DNA of 64,000 nt from contig NZ_JAJQYA010000011.1 in NCBI RefSeq assembly GCF_021729155.1, positions 1 to 64,000 of the forward strand, written 5' to 3'. The notes below the pieces were generated by a model, which did not search any database, was not told the DNA's origin, and saw only the letters and a program-made list of their open reading frames with translations. This document shows positions 1 through 9,602 of the stretch, piece by piece (position 1 is the stretch's first letter; every line of letters starts with the position of its first letter). This DNA comes from Membranihabitans marinus (lineage in GTDB: Bacteria > Bacteroidota > Bacteroidia > Chitinophagales > Saprospiraceae). Position numbers and translations under genes: made by a program.

Positions 1-134
1 TGCGGCTCTACAATAAATCGAAAGATAACCGAGTAAAGTACGAAGTACTGAAGGTAGTAAATCTACCTTCAACGAGGGCACCACGACCCCCGTGTCGTGG
101 GTGGGTAAGCTTATAAATTATAAATGTAATTCGT
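1..134 (+). mobile_element. Right arm of MITE-like element carrying one hairpin unit (cut by window edge)
   Basis: The stretch starts with an AATAAATCGAAAGAT-type arm (13-27) and ends with TAAATGTAATTCGT (121-134). Both halves match the terminal inverted repeat of the simple element at 53780-53936. Between the halves sits one triple-hairpin unit (30-109), so the unit looks inserted into the arm. ATTAT follows directly (135-139), the same 5-mer that flanks the 53780 element. The left end lies outside the window. Confidence 0.6.
30..109 (+). repeat. Triple-hairpin modular repeat, unit A
   Basis: Hairpin 0 pairs AGTAC (37-41) with GTACT (45-49) around loop GAA. Hairpin 1 pairs TGAAGGTAG (49-57) with its exact complement (63-71) around loop TAAAT. 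Linker ACGAGGGCA (72-80) follows. Hairpin 2 pairs CCACGAC (81-87) with GTCGTGG (94-100) around loop CCCCGT. The tail is GTGGGTAAG. Loops, linker and tail match the units near 28.3 kb and 52.4 kb, while the stem sequences do not. Confidence 0.8.
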
Positions 135-135
135 A

Positions 136-2562
136 TTATTCCTTGATCAACCAGATCTCCGATACCTGTGACCCCCGCTGACCTTCACTACAAGTCCATT
201 TGAACCTTACCTTGCCATCGCGTACAGCTTCCATAGGCAGATCAAATTCATATATAGGTTGACTGCCAGTTTTAAGATAATCGTGAACCAAAATACCATC
301 CGCCTCCAATTTCATGATCGCTCTAAATCTACCAGTATATGCAATCCGAATACTGTATTTACTCTTTGAATCAAGATGGTCATACTCTATTTCTAAAGGC
401 TGTTGGTATAGAGTAGTCACATGATTCATCCAAGCCAAAGGCCATGGATTTCCCTCAAAACCCATACTTTTTACTTTTCTCTTCCATTTTTCTCCGTTAA
501 GACCTACTCCAAAACTAACCCTAGGAGAAATCAAAGTTCCCGGATCCTCTTCCCAAGAAACTTCAGATATGACCTTGGACAAACTGCGTGGAGATCCAAA
601 GTTGTCGTAAAAACCACCTGGACCAGGATCGGTGCGATGAAGAATTGTATGAATGGCCGCCAATCGGTCTTCTTCGCTATTGAGTTTTTTTATTTCTAAA
701 AATTGATCCAATAAATAGAGAACGTCGTTTAGGGGAATATCTATATTGTCGATAAAAGTACCCCTGCCTTTAACTCCTCCGTGACTTTCTACAGTTAGCT
801 GTGCACCAATATTGTTAAATAGAGAATCGGCAAGTGCATAACATCGCTGTTTCCATTCTGGTTGTATCGGGGTCTTCCTAGATTTCGCCAAAGTCTCACT
901 GGCCATTTCTATAGCTTTTATTGAACCAATCTTTGGAGCTGAAAGCAAAATATCCCTTGCCGCTTGTTCCAATTCTGTTTCATACATCAATCTACGGTAT
1001 TGGTAAGCATCAAAATAAGCCCTGATTAAAGCCAGCTGGAAACGATAATTACTTAATACCTCTGCTGTAGCAGTTGCTTCAATGGATTGCCACTGTTGTA
1101 AGGTTCTCAATACACCATCGTTACCGAGTAATGAACCTTTCATGTTGGCTTCCAATCCCAAAAGCCCTTGTGCAATTTCCTCATCTAAATCCGGACTAAT
1201 GAAGTACCGACCATATTCAGTTAATGTCTCACTTACCGGAGTCTCTGGATCCCAATCTTGATCACTCCAAATCATTTTATTGACATCATCATTGATACCC
1301 TCCGAATAGCTAATGCTGCCGTCTGCATATTTGGCCAGTGAATTGTGTATGATCTTTTGATCGATGGGGCTTGGATTGATGGGCTCCCGATCTAAAGTGT
1401 TGGCTAGGGATAAATCCCAATTGGGGATTGGATACTGACATTTGACAGTATGGGTGATATCTGGATACCTTCTGATCGCTACATCAGGGCCTATGATTTT
1501 CTTGATTTCGGACAATGGGGTTTTGACCCATGGACCAAAAACAACTCCCCCAAACCAATCATACTTTTTGTTGACATGAGAATAAAAATCCTCAAACCAT
1601 TGCTTTGTAGGTTTAGAAGATTGAGGAGATACCCATATCTTAGCCTTGGGATGGGATTTGTGAAGGACTTCTGCTTCTTTTTTAAGAAAATCAAATAATT
1701 CATTTGGTTCCAAATGTCCTGGGTCACCTCCAGGTACAAAAAGAGCATCGAGTCGAGGAAGAGATTGGAATATCTTGTGCCGTTCTTCCAATTCTTTTTG
1801 TACGGCTACTGGATCTTCATAGTCTGATCCCAAGTTGGGGAACCACATCCAAACATCCAATCCGTATGAATCACAGATTTCTGATTGCTTTACGATCATG
1901 TCCATAGATGGTAACTTCATATGAACACTTTGAAAATCATCGTCAGTCTGTGGAGGCATGATCTCAATACTATTGGCACCAAAAATGGCCAAGTCTCTGA
2001 TATAATCATCATATTGTTCAGGGCTCCAAGCATCATAGGCATTGGTCTTAGGACGATAACCTAATTGATGTCCCCTTATCGGGTAAGTAGGAGAAGAGGA
2101 AATACTAAAATCATCAGCTATCAGTATTTCCCCTTTTCTCATTTCTAGGTTTCTCAATAATTTTCCTATACCATATAGAATACCCCTAGCATCTGCCCCA
2201 ATGACGGCAACACTTTGGGTAGTAGCATCAACGGCAATTTTGTACCCTTCTTTATCTATGGAGGGTAGACTGGCAACCATTTGTTGTAGATTTTTCGGAA
2301 GGTTTTTTACATCTTCTTCTAATCCAATAATAATAGTCTCATCCATAGAGTTTGACCATTTATCAAGGATGGGATACTGAATTGAACTTCGTTTTTCAAT
2401 CTCTTCACTTAAGACGGCAATGGATTTCAATACCACTTTATCATTCGTATGAGAGCTTACCACCGAAGCCCCAGTTAAGTTGACCATTTGTGTATAGGCC
2501 ATAGATGTATAGAGAAATAAAGAGAATAATAAAAATGGTATTCGTTTCGCTGTCTTATTCAT
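136..2562 (-). CDS. alpha-glucuronidase (GH67)-like secreted glycoside hydrolase
   Basis: The 808-residue protein has an N-terminal signal peptide (about residues 1-24, ending near AYTQ). Residues ~30-150 resemble the GH67 N-terminal domain (IIGLEEDV, ARGILYGIGKLLR). From ~160 a TIM-barrel-like region begins with SPTYPIRGHQLGYRPKTNAY, a pattern common in Bacteroidota proteins annotated as alpha-glucuronidase or beta-hexosaminidase-like. A beta-sandwich-like C-terminus follows. It probably cleaves a terminal sugar or uronic acid from a glycan outside the cytoplasm. The substrate and catalytic acids were not assigned, and a GH20- or GH84-type activity is possible. The TAA stop lies in the ATTAT that borders the repeat element at 1-134. 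The gene is co-oriented with the propeller gene upstream (131-nt gap). Confidence 0.75.
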   Translation of the reverse strand: MNKTAKRIPFLLFSLFLYTSMAYTQMVNLTGASVVSSHTNDKVVLKSIAVLSEEIEKRSSIQYPILDKWSNSMDETIIIGLEEDVKNLPKNLQQMVASLPSIDKEGYKIAVDATTQSVAVIGADARGILYGIGKLLRNLEMRKGEILIADDFSISSSPTYPIRGHQLGYRPKTNAYDAWSPEQYDDYIRDLAIFGANSIEIMPPQTDDDFQSVHMKLPSMDMIVKQSEICDSYGLDVWMWFPNLGSDYEDPVAVQKELEERHKIFQSLPRLDALFVPGGDPGHLEPNELFDFLKKEAEVLHKSHPKAKIWVSPQSSKPTKQWFEDFYSHVNKKYDWFGGVVFGPWVKTPLSEIKKIIGPDVAIRRYPDITHTVKCQYPIPNWDLSLANTLDREPINPSPIDQKIIHNSLAKYADGSISYSEGINDDVNKMIWSDQDWDPETPVSETLTEYGRYFISPDLDEEIAQGLLGLEANMKGSLLGNDGVLRTLQQWQSIEATATAEVLSNYRFQLALIRAYFDAYQYRRLMYETELEQAARDILLSAPKIGSIKAIEMASETLAKSRKTPIQPEWKQRCYALADSLFNNIGAQLTVESHGGVKGRGTFIDNIDIPLNDVLYLLDQFLEIKKLNSEEDRLAAIHTILHRTDPGPGGFYDNFGSPRSLSKVISEVSWEEDPGTLISPRVSFGVGLNGEKWKRKVKSMGFEGNPWPLAWMNHVTTLYQQPLEIEYDHLDSKSKYSIRIAYTGRFRAIMKLEADGILVHDYLKTGSQPIYEFDLPMEAVRDGKVRFKWTCSEGQRGSQVSEIWLIKE

Positions 2563-2693
2563 GTATGTGATTTATGTGTAAAGATTAATATTTGCCTTAG
2601 CCACTTACGTCTATCCTTCTATGTTATAAGATGAATAGATAATTTGAATTAAAAATGTTGTTCGCTCTACCTCTGTAATTTATACTAAATGCA

Positions 2694-4913
2694 TTAGTCG
2701 TTTACAGGCTCTCCAATTACCTCTAGATATCGCCCTATCCAATAGGGTAACAACCATAAATCTCCAGCACTGTATTCTCGTGTCCCATTTTGGCCTCCAT
2801 CTAGTTCAAATCGATTGGCATTGTGTTGGCGGATTTTTAATTCATCTGGTGGTAAAACTTCTTTGGTAGCTTGATCTCTAAAATTGGCTGGCAAAACTTC
2901 AATATCTTTACGATGGCTGTTGTTTACCGTCCATGTGATTAAATCCAATGGAAATTCTTGTAAAAACCAGATGGCATTTTCGAAATCAAAATCTTCATCT
3001 CCTACCAAAGCCGTCATGATGTTCCAAAGTCCATCTTTCTCCGGTCGTTCGGCTTCCCAGTGATCTATAATGGCTTGTCGGTAATTAGATTTTAATTCGT
3101 CGTTGAAAGCATATCGGTAAAGTCCCCAATACCCCATATAATACATTTCATCATCAGAGTGATTCCATCTGCTGGATAGCATTTTACTCCAATCATCAGC
3201 TTGGTTCGGAGCCCTTCCTATTTCTTCCATCGGTCTCATAAGGTTTTCGAGATACCCGTAATCATCGATGAGTTCAAAAGCTTTTTCTTTGTACACTTCC
3301 TTTTTTGTAAAATAATAGGCCGATTGTAGCATGGCTATGATATTTGAACTATTGAGTTTACGGTCTCCTACAGAGGTAGGGAAATTGTTGACATAGTCGG
3401 GATGCCATCGCCCCCAAGTGGTTGGCTTGCCGTCGAAGTCTACAAGGTAAAGGTCATTATCCACTATATGTTGCATTAGTAAATCTAACAATTCAATGGC
3501 CTTTTCCCTTACTGGTTTTACATCAACCAATTCGGCAATAACTCCAAAAACAAAAACATGTCCGATTGCTTCATCACTGCTGGTTGTAGATTTCCAATCC
3601 CACTCAGGATCTTCTGTCGCTCGCCACGGTTTACTGCTTGCATTGTATCCCGCTCTCTGAAATGATCGGGAAGGGAATCCAGAGTTCATAGGATTGATAG
3701 TGTAGAGCCGCTCCATTGCATCTAATGATTCTTTGACATTCTGCAATGCTTCTTCTGAATGAGTAACTGCATATCTGAAGGCCTCCCCACCGAGATACAT
3801 CGATGTCCATAGACCATCATTGTCTGAATTTTTCATCGTCCCCGTGGTCAAATCTCCATTTTTCATATTAGATAAAATGGCATTAAACCCTGTTCTGATG
3901 TGGCGTTCTCTGACTTGTTTGTCAAAAAACTCCGCTTTGTCGGCCAAGGTCATTTCTTTGAAAACTATTTGTCCTAATCCGCCAGAAGTAAGGATCAATA
4001 CAGAATTTTCAGGACCTTTCGCAATATCAATAACACTATCTGAAGGGAGCCATCTTTTGGAAGCATAGTAATTAAATCGGCCATCTTCCTTTAATGACAT
4101 GGCACCTCTAGTGGATCCAAACCAGATTTTTCCGTCAATATTTTGGATGCTAGTCAATTCTGTCCATGGCATTTTTTGTTGGATTTCGCCGACTTGTCGT
4201 TTGGCCTTTGTGTCAAACTCAAAATACCCGTTGGTTGTACCGACAAGGATTTTCCCTGGTAACCATTCCATACAGGTTAAATTCGAACCTTTGAAAACTT
4301 GCTTTAATACTTTTTGGGTTGGAGAAAAAGTATTGAGGGTAGATTTACCCAAAATCCAGAATATGTTATTTTCATTATCGTATTCTATGCTGATCACTTC
4401 ATCTTGCGACAAAGTACCACTCCACAAGGTTTTGGAATCGAGTAATAGATTCAAATTTTTTCCGTCGGAGATTAAGAATTCAAAATCTTTACCTGCAGAA
4501 AAAATATTGGCATTGGCCATCTTGTGTTTGGAATAAAGTTTGCCCGCCCAAGCATTGCTGAATACGGCCTTGTCGTCCAGATAGATCAATTGATTTTCAT
4601 AGATCGATATAGATGAAATGTTTTTATCGGAGGTTGGTTTGTCTTGTACGTCGGTCACCAAAGTTCCCGGATATAAAAATTGTCCTGGTCTAGGTCGCAA
4701 TAGGCCTTGAGATGACAACAATTGGATATAACCATTTCTGTCTGATACTACACGGTATAATTGAATATCCTTGTCTTCAAGATCGTATTTGATGCTACAG
4801 TCTTGTAAAAAAGCCTTGTCGGGAATTCCATGGGGGTGGTTTCGTGTGTTGTCTTGAGCAAAGCTAATCGTTGCCAAAGTCATTAATAGCAATAACAATA
4901 AAGGGTTCTTCAT
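2694..4913 (-). CDS. secreted beta-propeller plus (alpha/alpha) barrel protein
   Basis: The 739-residue protein has a clear signal peptide (about 1-19, ending SFA). Residues ~40-320 look like a beta-propeller of the two-component-regulator-propeller type, with repeated short strands (IWFGSTRGAMSL, ILVGTTNGYFEF). Residues ~330-739 are rich in Trp, Tyr and helix, with repeating segments (WTSMYLGGEAFRYAV, YYMGYWGLYRYAF) typical of (alpha/alpha)6 barrels found in lyases and unsaturated glucuronyl hydrolases. No membrane helix follows the propeller, so it is not a hybrid sensor kinase. Its position beside a glycoside hydrolase suggests a glycan-active enzyme or binder, but no catalytic motif was recognised and the function is unknown. 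Confidence 0.6.
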   Translation of the reverse strand: MKNPLLLLLLMTLATISFAQDNTRNHPHGIPDKAFLQDCSIKYDLEDKDIQLYRVVSDRNGYIQLLSSQGLLRPRPGQFLYPGTLVTDVQDKPTSDKNISSISIYENQLIYLDDKAVFSNAWAGKLYSKHKMANANIFSAGKDFEFLISDGKNLNLLLDSKTLWSGTLSQDEVISIEYDNENNIFWILGKSTLNTFSPTQKVLKQVFKGSNLTCMEWLPGKILVGTTNGYFEFDTKAKRQVGEIQQKMPWTELTSIQNIDGKIWFGSTRGAMSLKEDGRFNYYASKRWLPSDSVIDIAKGPENSVLILTSGGLGQIVFKEMTLADKAEFFDKQVRERHIRTGFNAILSNMKNGDLTTGTMKNSDNDGLWTSMYLGGEAFRYAVTHSEEALQNVKESLDAMERLYTINPMNSGFPSRSFQRAGYNASSKPWRATEDPEWDWKSTTSSDEAIGHVFVFGVIAELVDVKPVREKAIELLDLLMQHIVDNDLYLVDFDGKPTTWGRWHPDYVNNFPTSVGDRKLNSSNIIAMLQSAYYFTKKEVYKEKAFELIDDYGYLENLMRPMEEIGRAPNQADDWSKMLSSRWNHSDDEMYYMGYWGLYRYAFNDELKSNYRQAIIDHWEAERPEKDGLWNIMTALVGDEDFDFENAIWFLQEFPLDLITWTVNNSHRKDIEVLPANFRDQATKEVLPPDELKIRQHNANRFELDGGQNGTREYSAGDLWLLPYWIGRYLEVIGEPVND

Positions 4914-5355
4914 AACGTATTTTTAAATTAAAAGATATTGTATTCCTAATTCCAATAAAGTATTTATACAATTATCTGTTATATTAAATCATTTCAATTG
5001 TGACTATATCACAGCTCTAACTCTTATCTTTCAGTTTTCCAATTAGGTTAATTGGGATTAGATCTTAATTTTCGAAATTCAATGATTTCTAAGGAATTCG
5101 TATAATAATTTTTTACTTAGAGGTTTCACAATCCGCATCGCAAAATTACTAATACCTCGAGAAATATACTCTCCAACTTGTTGTCTATTCCCGATACAAT
5201 CTTATCTTGTTAAATTATTCTGAGAGTGAACAAAATATAATATGGTATATTTAGTACTTGTATCTGTTTATGATTCAAGCCATTGTTGTTGCCTCTAAAG
5301 GAGGAAGTTTACTTAAAGTAAGATATGTATTGCGTCATCCATTAAACATCTAATT
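4914..5355. other. 442-bp divergent intergenic region
   Basis: The region separates a minus-strand gene (start 4913) from a plus-strand gene (start 5356), so it must carry both promoters. It is AT-rich. No convincing TAnnTTTG/TTTG pair, operator or RNA gene was found. Confidence 0.5.
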
Positions 5356-6450
5356 ATGTTAAGAGTCTTTGTTTGTCTAAGTTTTATTTTTATTGTGGTT
5401 GAAGCATCGTTAGCTCAAAAGATGGATTTTGAGGATTACGATCCCCCTTCTACTCTAGTGGTTCCAGGTAAAATATACACTCAAGCCAAATACCCATTTA
5501 TCGATGTACACAATCATCAGTTTAGAATGCCTGATATGGATTTGAGTACTTTAGTGTCAGATATGGACGATCTCAATATGAAGGTCATGGTCAATCTTTC
5601 TGGTCGGGGACGTGGCAGTCAAGACCATTTGAAAAAAGGATTGGAAAATGTTAATGAGAATTATCCCAATCGCTTTATTGTGTTTACCAATATCGATTTC
5701 AATAATGTTGATGTAGAAGGGTGGACTGAAAATGCAGTTCGGCAGTTGGAAGAAGATGTTCGCATGGGAGCCAATGGATTAAAAGTGTACAAGAGTTTTG
5801 GAATGGATAATAAGGATAGCCAGGGCAATAGAGTGCGTATCGATGATGAAAGAATAGCTCCCGTTTGGGAAAAGTGTGGAGAATTGGGAATCCCCGTTCT
5901 TATTCATTCGGCAGATCCAAAGCCATTTTGGTCGCCCCATGACAATCAAAACGAAAGATGGTTGGAGTTGAAACTGAGGTCGGGGCGTAAGCGTGAGGAT
6001 GCGACCACTGCTCCATGGCAGACCATTATCGATGAACAACACAATATCTTTCGGAAACACAAAAACACCAAGTTTATCAATGCACATTTGGGCTGGTATG
6101 GTAACGATCTTGCCCAATTGGGTAAGTTGATGGATGAATTTCCCAATATGTATTCGGAAATCGGAGCCGTCATTGCTGAATTGGGTCGACAACCGCGTTT
6201 TGCCAAAGCATTTTTAACGAAGTATCAAGATCGGATTATGTTTGGAAAAGATTCGTGGAACCCAGAAGAATACTACACATATTTTAGGGTGTTGGAGTCC
6301 GAAGATGAATATTTCCCCTATTACAAGAGATATCATGCCTTTTGGAAAATGTACGGTCTGGGATTGGATGATGAAGTGTTGAAAAAACTGTATTACAAAA
6401 ATGCCCTAAAGGTTATTCCTAATATAGATAAGTCTTTGTTCCCGGAATAG
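5356..6450 (+). CDS. secreted amidohydrolase-family metal-dependent hydrolase
   Basis: The 364-residue protein has a signal peptide (about 1-20, ending SLAQ) and a TIM-barrel amidohydrolase domain (amidohydrolase-2 type). Visible metal and catalytic positions are HxH (H52, H54 in FIDVHNHQF), H184 (VLIHSADP), H244 (INAHLGWYG) and D299 (MFGKDSW). The order H-x-H, H, H, D is that of the superfamily. Members hydrolyse C-N, C-O or C-C bonds, including lactones and decarboxylation substrates, so the substrate cannot be read from sequence. The presumed export and the neighbouring glycan genes suggest action on a periplasmic sugar derivative. A strong hairpin follows 37 nt after the stop. Confidence 0.8.
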   Translation: MLRVFVCLSFIFIVVEASLAQKMDFEDYDPPSTLVVPGKIYTQAKYPFIDVHNHQFRMPDMDLSTLVSDMDDLNMKVMVNLSGRGRGSQDHLKKGLENVNENYPNRFIVFTNIDFNNVDVEGWTENAVRQLEEDVRMGANGLKVYKSFGMDNKDSQGNRVRIDDERIAPVWEKCGELGIPVLIHSADPKPFWSPHDNQNERWLELKLRSGRKREDATTAPWQTIIDEQHNIFRKHKNTKFINAHLGWYGNDLAQLGKLMDEFPNMYSEIGAVIAELGRQPRFAKAFLTKYQDRIMFGKDSWNPEEYYTYFRVLESEDEYFPYYKRYHAFWKMYGLGLDDEVLKKLYYKNALKVIPNIDKSLFPE

Positions 6451-6487
6451 GGAAGAAAATCTTAGACCAAAATCATTTGGAATAAGG

Positions 6488-6521
6488 CATCCGGACGAAT
6501 AGTTTGTTATTCGTCCGGATG
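6488..6521 (+). terminator. 14-bp perfect hairpin downstream of the amidohydrolase gene
   Basis: CATCCGGACGAATA (6488-6501) pairs perfectly with TATTCGTCCGGATG (6508-6521) around loop GTTTGT. No T-run follows, so it may act as a transcription barrier or mRNA-stabilising structure rather than a classic intrinsic terminator. Confidence 0.6.
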
Positions 6522-6673
6522 GTAATGTTGACTTATTCTTGGGATAATAACCGTTGTGGTTTTAATGCTCGGTGAATCAGCGTTCTAGGAAGTTTATGCT
6601 GTTTTTTTAACTAGTCAACTTGCCTTTCCTAAGCTTGATTGATTATTCAATTTTTGATAAAAATAAGCTGCTA

Positions 6674-7150
6674 TCAAATATGAAGATAGAAAGTGCGGAA
6701 TTGAGGAGCGTAAATAAGTTGATGTTTTAAAAGACTGGTTTCGCCACCTTCTTTAAAACATTTTTCAAAAACTTCAGCGCATGAAGCTTTGTCTTCACAG
6801 CCTTGTTCCCATTCGTAAGTATCCCCTGAACATGATACTATGTAGGTTTTTGGAGACAATTTCATTTGATTTTTTCTCTCGTCGGCAGTTTCCAATATCA
6901 TTGTTTCTGCTGGTTTTTCCTCTGAACCTAAATAGGTGATGGTTCGGTCTGTTTGATTCCACAGATAGTTGATATGGATAACATTGTCTGATTTTGATTT
7001 CAGTGAAAGCTTGCTCATTTTATTAAAAAAAGCATCTACAGAATAAGCATGGCCTTCAAGAACATCGGGTTGACTTTTATTTTTCTGACAAGAGATTATA
7101 ATAAGGCTGGCGAACAGCATGCCGATAGAAAAAACAATTAGATTTTTCAT
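6674..7150 (-). CDS. small hypothetical lipoprotein
   Basis: An ATG at 7150 gives a 158-residue protein that begins with a type II signal peptide and lipobox (LIIIS followed by C21). The longer in-frame start at 7222 adds 24 residues ahead of the signal peptide and is less likely. The mature part is rich in Lys, Glu and Ser and has Cys pairs near the C-terminus (VSCSGD, EQGCEDKASCAEVFEKC) that could form disulfides. The family was not recognised. It lies alone between the amidohydrolase and the VCBS lipoprotein genes and would be anchored in a membrane facing the periplasm or surface. Confidence 0.6.
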   Translation of the reverse strand: MKNLIVFSIGMLFASLIIISCQKNKSQPDVLEGHAYSVDAFFNKMSKLSLKSKSDNVIHINYLWNQTDRTITYLGSEEKPAETMILETADERKNQMKLSPKTYIVSCSGDTYEWEQGCEDKASCAEVFEKCFKEGGETSLLKHQLIYAPQFRTFYLHI

Positions 7151-7531
7151 AAACCAAGATTTTGAAGTGATCAATATTGGTGGTTTAGCATGTATAATAG
7201 TAAAGTACAAAAATTTATGCACTTTATTGTAATTAATAAACGATTTTTCTACTTAAAAAATATAGGTAGAAGCGAATTTTTTAATAGAAGGATGGATTGT
7301 TAATTCCCAAGTATAGGGATAAGTGGAATGAAGGGAATATCTAGCATTGTATATCTTATCTGATTGTTTTGAGGTGGTTGATAATTAAGAGTAATATATT
7401 CTATTTGCTTTGTTTGATAGAATATTGTCCTTTGTATGCATCTATTTGAATAAAATTATTTTAAATCGAATGAATTTTTAATATTGCAATTACTCTAATC
7501 CTTTTTACCTTAATCTTTTATTGGATTCGAT
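7151..7531. other. 381-bp divergent intergenic region
   Basis: AT-rich DNA between the small lipoprotein gene (minus) and the first VCBS lipoprotein gene (plus). Several TTTG tetramers occur at 7400-7460, but none is placed to make a full -33/-7 pair. No RNA gene was seen. Confidence 0.4.
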
Positions 7532-9550
7532 ATGTTTCAAAAATCTCATTTTCTATTTTCTCTCAGTGCTATTGCCATAGCCTTGGCCTTGTTGAATGGT
7601 TGTTCCTCCACAAAGGATATTTACACTCAGCTTTCACCCTATCGCGATGGAGTTGAAAAATTGCGTTATTATCATCCTGATTTACTGGTAGATCTAGATG
7701 TGGGATTTAAATCTGTGCCCATGCCCATGGATTTTGATGGCGATGGGGATATCGATTTGTTGGTGTCTGCTTCTGGAGCGTATATGGAATGTGGAGTTTT
7801 TTATTTTGAAAATATAAGCGGCAATGTGGATATGCCGATTTATCGCGCTGGGGAAAAACTGTCTTTTGATCGTTTTAGGTTGGGATACGAAGGAGTTTGT
7901 TTTGTGGTCTCTGAGGTGGAAGGACGTACACATGTCTTGACCCCGGATCGAGTAAAAGATAAGCTCTTAATCTATGAAGATGTGCCACAAAATGTTTTTT
8001 GGAAGAAAAGGGATATGCCCAATTCTATCCAAAATGTTATGCCCGATGAAAAAAGTACCTGGAAAATGTTGGACTGGGATGGCGATGGCCTTTATGATTT
8101 GATGTCGGCTCAATCCATTGATAAAGGAGAAGCCCTGTTTTTTCATAAAAATATAGGTACAAATGCTGAACCAGATTATCAATCACCCATTAAAGTTAAA
8201 ATGCAGACCTCAGAGCTGCCCGCTGATGAGTTGTATCTCGACATGGATGTCCCTTTGGCAGATTATGACCATGATGGCGATGTAGATTATATGGGAACGA
8301 CCCGATATTCTCATATAATTTACTACGAAAACAAGGATGCCGGTACTCGAAATGAATTGGAGCCCGGACGTATGTTGAAATACCAAGGCCAACCTATACA
8401 GTTTGAATGCAGAGGAACCATCAGAATGCGCAGTGTAGATCTAAATCAAGATGGTTATATGGACATTGTTGCTGGGGATGAAGATGGCAAGGTATCTTGG
8501 TTAAAGAATACAGGCCGGATGGTCGATGGCATGCCTGAATTTTTGCCCCCGAGATTTTTACAGCAGGAGGCTAAGTTTGTGGATTTGGGATCTATTGTTG
8601 CTCCGCGTGTATATGATTGGGATGGAGATGGTCTCGAAGATATTGTCGCGGGAAATGGGGTAGGAAATATTGTGTTTGTAAAAAACTTAGGTGGACTGAT
8701 ACCTTCTTGGGATGCACCCAAACTACTGGAAGTAAATGGTCAACCGATTCGAATCATTCCGACAGAATCCAACCCTCGAACTTCGAGACCCCATTGGGGC
8801 TATGTGACCATTGATGTGGGATTATGGGACGAAGATAAGCTTCCCGATATTTTGGCCAATGATCATAATGGCAATGTCGTTTTATTTAAAAATATAGGGA
8901 GTAAAAAATCACCTAAATTGGCTCCAGCCCAAGCCGTGGAGGTGGAATGGGAGGGACATCCGTTAAGACCTACTTGGTCACCGGGAAATGCTACCGGGAA
9001 TGAATTGTTGGCACCGTGGAGGACTTCACCCTTTATTATGGATTTTAACCAAGATGGTTTGAATGATCTAGTTATGTTGGATCACGAAGGTTATTTGGCT
9101 GTTTATCCTCGATCCCAAAAGGACGGACAATTACTGCTTCATCATCCTCAGCGCAATATCGTATTCCCTGATGGAAGCCCAATTTTATTGAATCAATTGA
9201 AAAACAAAAGTAGTGGTCGATTAAAAATAACCTTTGCCGATTGGGACGGAGATGGCCTTGAGGATTTGGTTTTTTCTTCGAAGCCAGCTGTGGATTGGAT
9301 GAAAAATATGGGAATGGAAAATGGTAAAATGGTCCTACAATATATGGGGAGAGTGGTGTCCAAAACCATGATGGGACATACCGATGGTCCTGTGGTTTCG
9401 GATTTCAACAAGGACGGTATCCCCGATTTGTTGGTGGGCACCGAGACAGGGGTTTTGTATTATTGGGAGAGATCCAATATCAATGGCACAACGACGATGA
9501 CTACTTCTGATAAACAGCAACCAGCTAGCTATCCCTACTTTAAACGCTAA
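7532..9550 (+). CDS. VCBS/FG-GAP repeat lipoprotein, first of a tandem pair
   Basis: The 672-residue lipoprotein has lipobox LLNGC (C24). At least eight calcium-loop motifs of the DxDxDGxxD type are spread along the chain (for example DFDGDGDIDLL, DYDHDGDVDYM, DLNQDGYMDIV, DWDGDGLEDLV, DFNKDGIPDLL) plus one degenerate copy, as expected for a seven- or eight-bladed propeller. The next gene is a close paralog along its full length. The two precede a GH32 gene with short gaps (52 and 45 nt), so the three are likely one operon. A surface propeller could bind glycan or act as a propeller-type carbohydrate-active enzyme. No catalytic residues were identified. Confidence 0.75.
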   Translation: MFQKSHFLFSLSAIAIALALLNGCSSTKDIYTQLSPYRDGVEKLRYYHPDLLVDLDVGFKSVPMPMDFDGDGDIDLLVSASGAYMECGVFYFENISGNVDMPIYRAGEKLSFDRFRLGYEGVCFVVSEVEGRTHVLTPDRVKDKLLIYEDVPQNVFWKKRDMPNSIQNVMPDEKSTWKMLDWDGDGLYDLMSAQSIDKGEALFFHKNIGTNAEPDYQSPIKVKMQTSELPADELYLDMDVPLADYDHDGDVDYMGTTRYSHIIYYENKDAGTRNELEPGRMLKYQGQPIQFECRGTIRMRSVDLNQDGYMDIVAGDEDGKVSWLKNTGRMVDGMPEFLPPRFLQQEAKFVDLGSIVAPRVYDWDGDGLEDIVAGNGVGNIVFVKNLGGLIPSWDAPKLLEVNGQPIRIIPTESNPRTSRPHWGYVTIDVGLWDEDKLPDILANDHNGNVVLFKNIGSKKSPKLAPAQAVEVEWEGHPLRPTWSPGNATGNELLAPWRTSPFIMDFNQDGLNDLVMLDHEGYLAVYPRSQKDGQLLLHHPQRNIVFPDGSPILLNQLKNKSSGRLKITFADWDGDGLEDLVFSSKPAVDWMKNMGMENGKMVLQYMGRVVSKTMMGHTDGPVVSDFNKDGIPDLLVGTETGVLYYWERSNINGTTTMTTSDKQQPASYPYFKR

Positions 9551-9602
9551 TCAAGAAAAGAAGAAATTAAGTATATTAATCAACTATAATGTTAATGTTT
9601 TA

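Noticed and set aside
5093-5107. AATTCGTATAAT-like string resembling the tip of the MITE-like element
   Set aside because: Only about 10 bases match and the arm does not continue, so chance similarity in AT-rich DNA is more likely.
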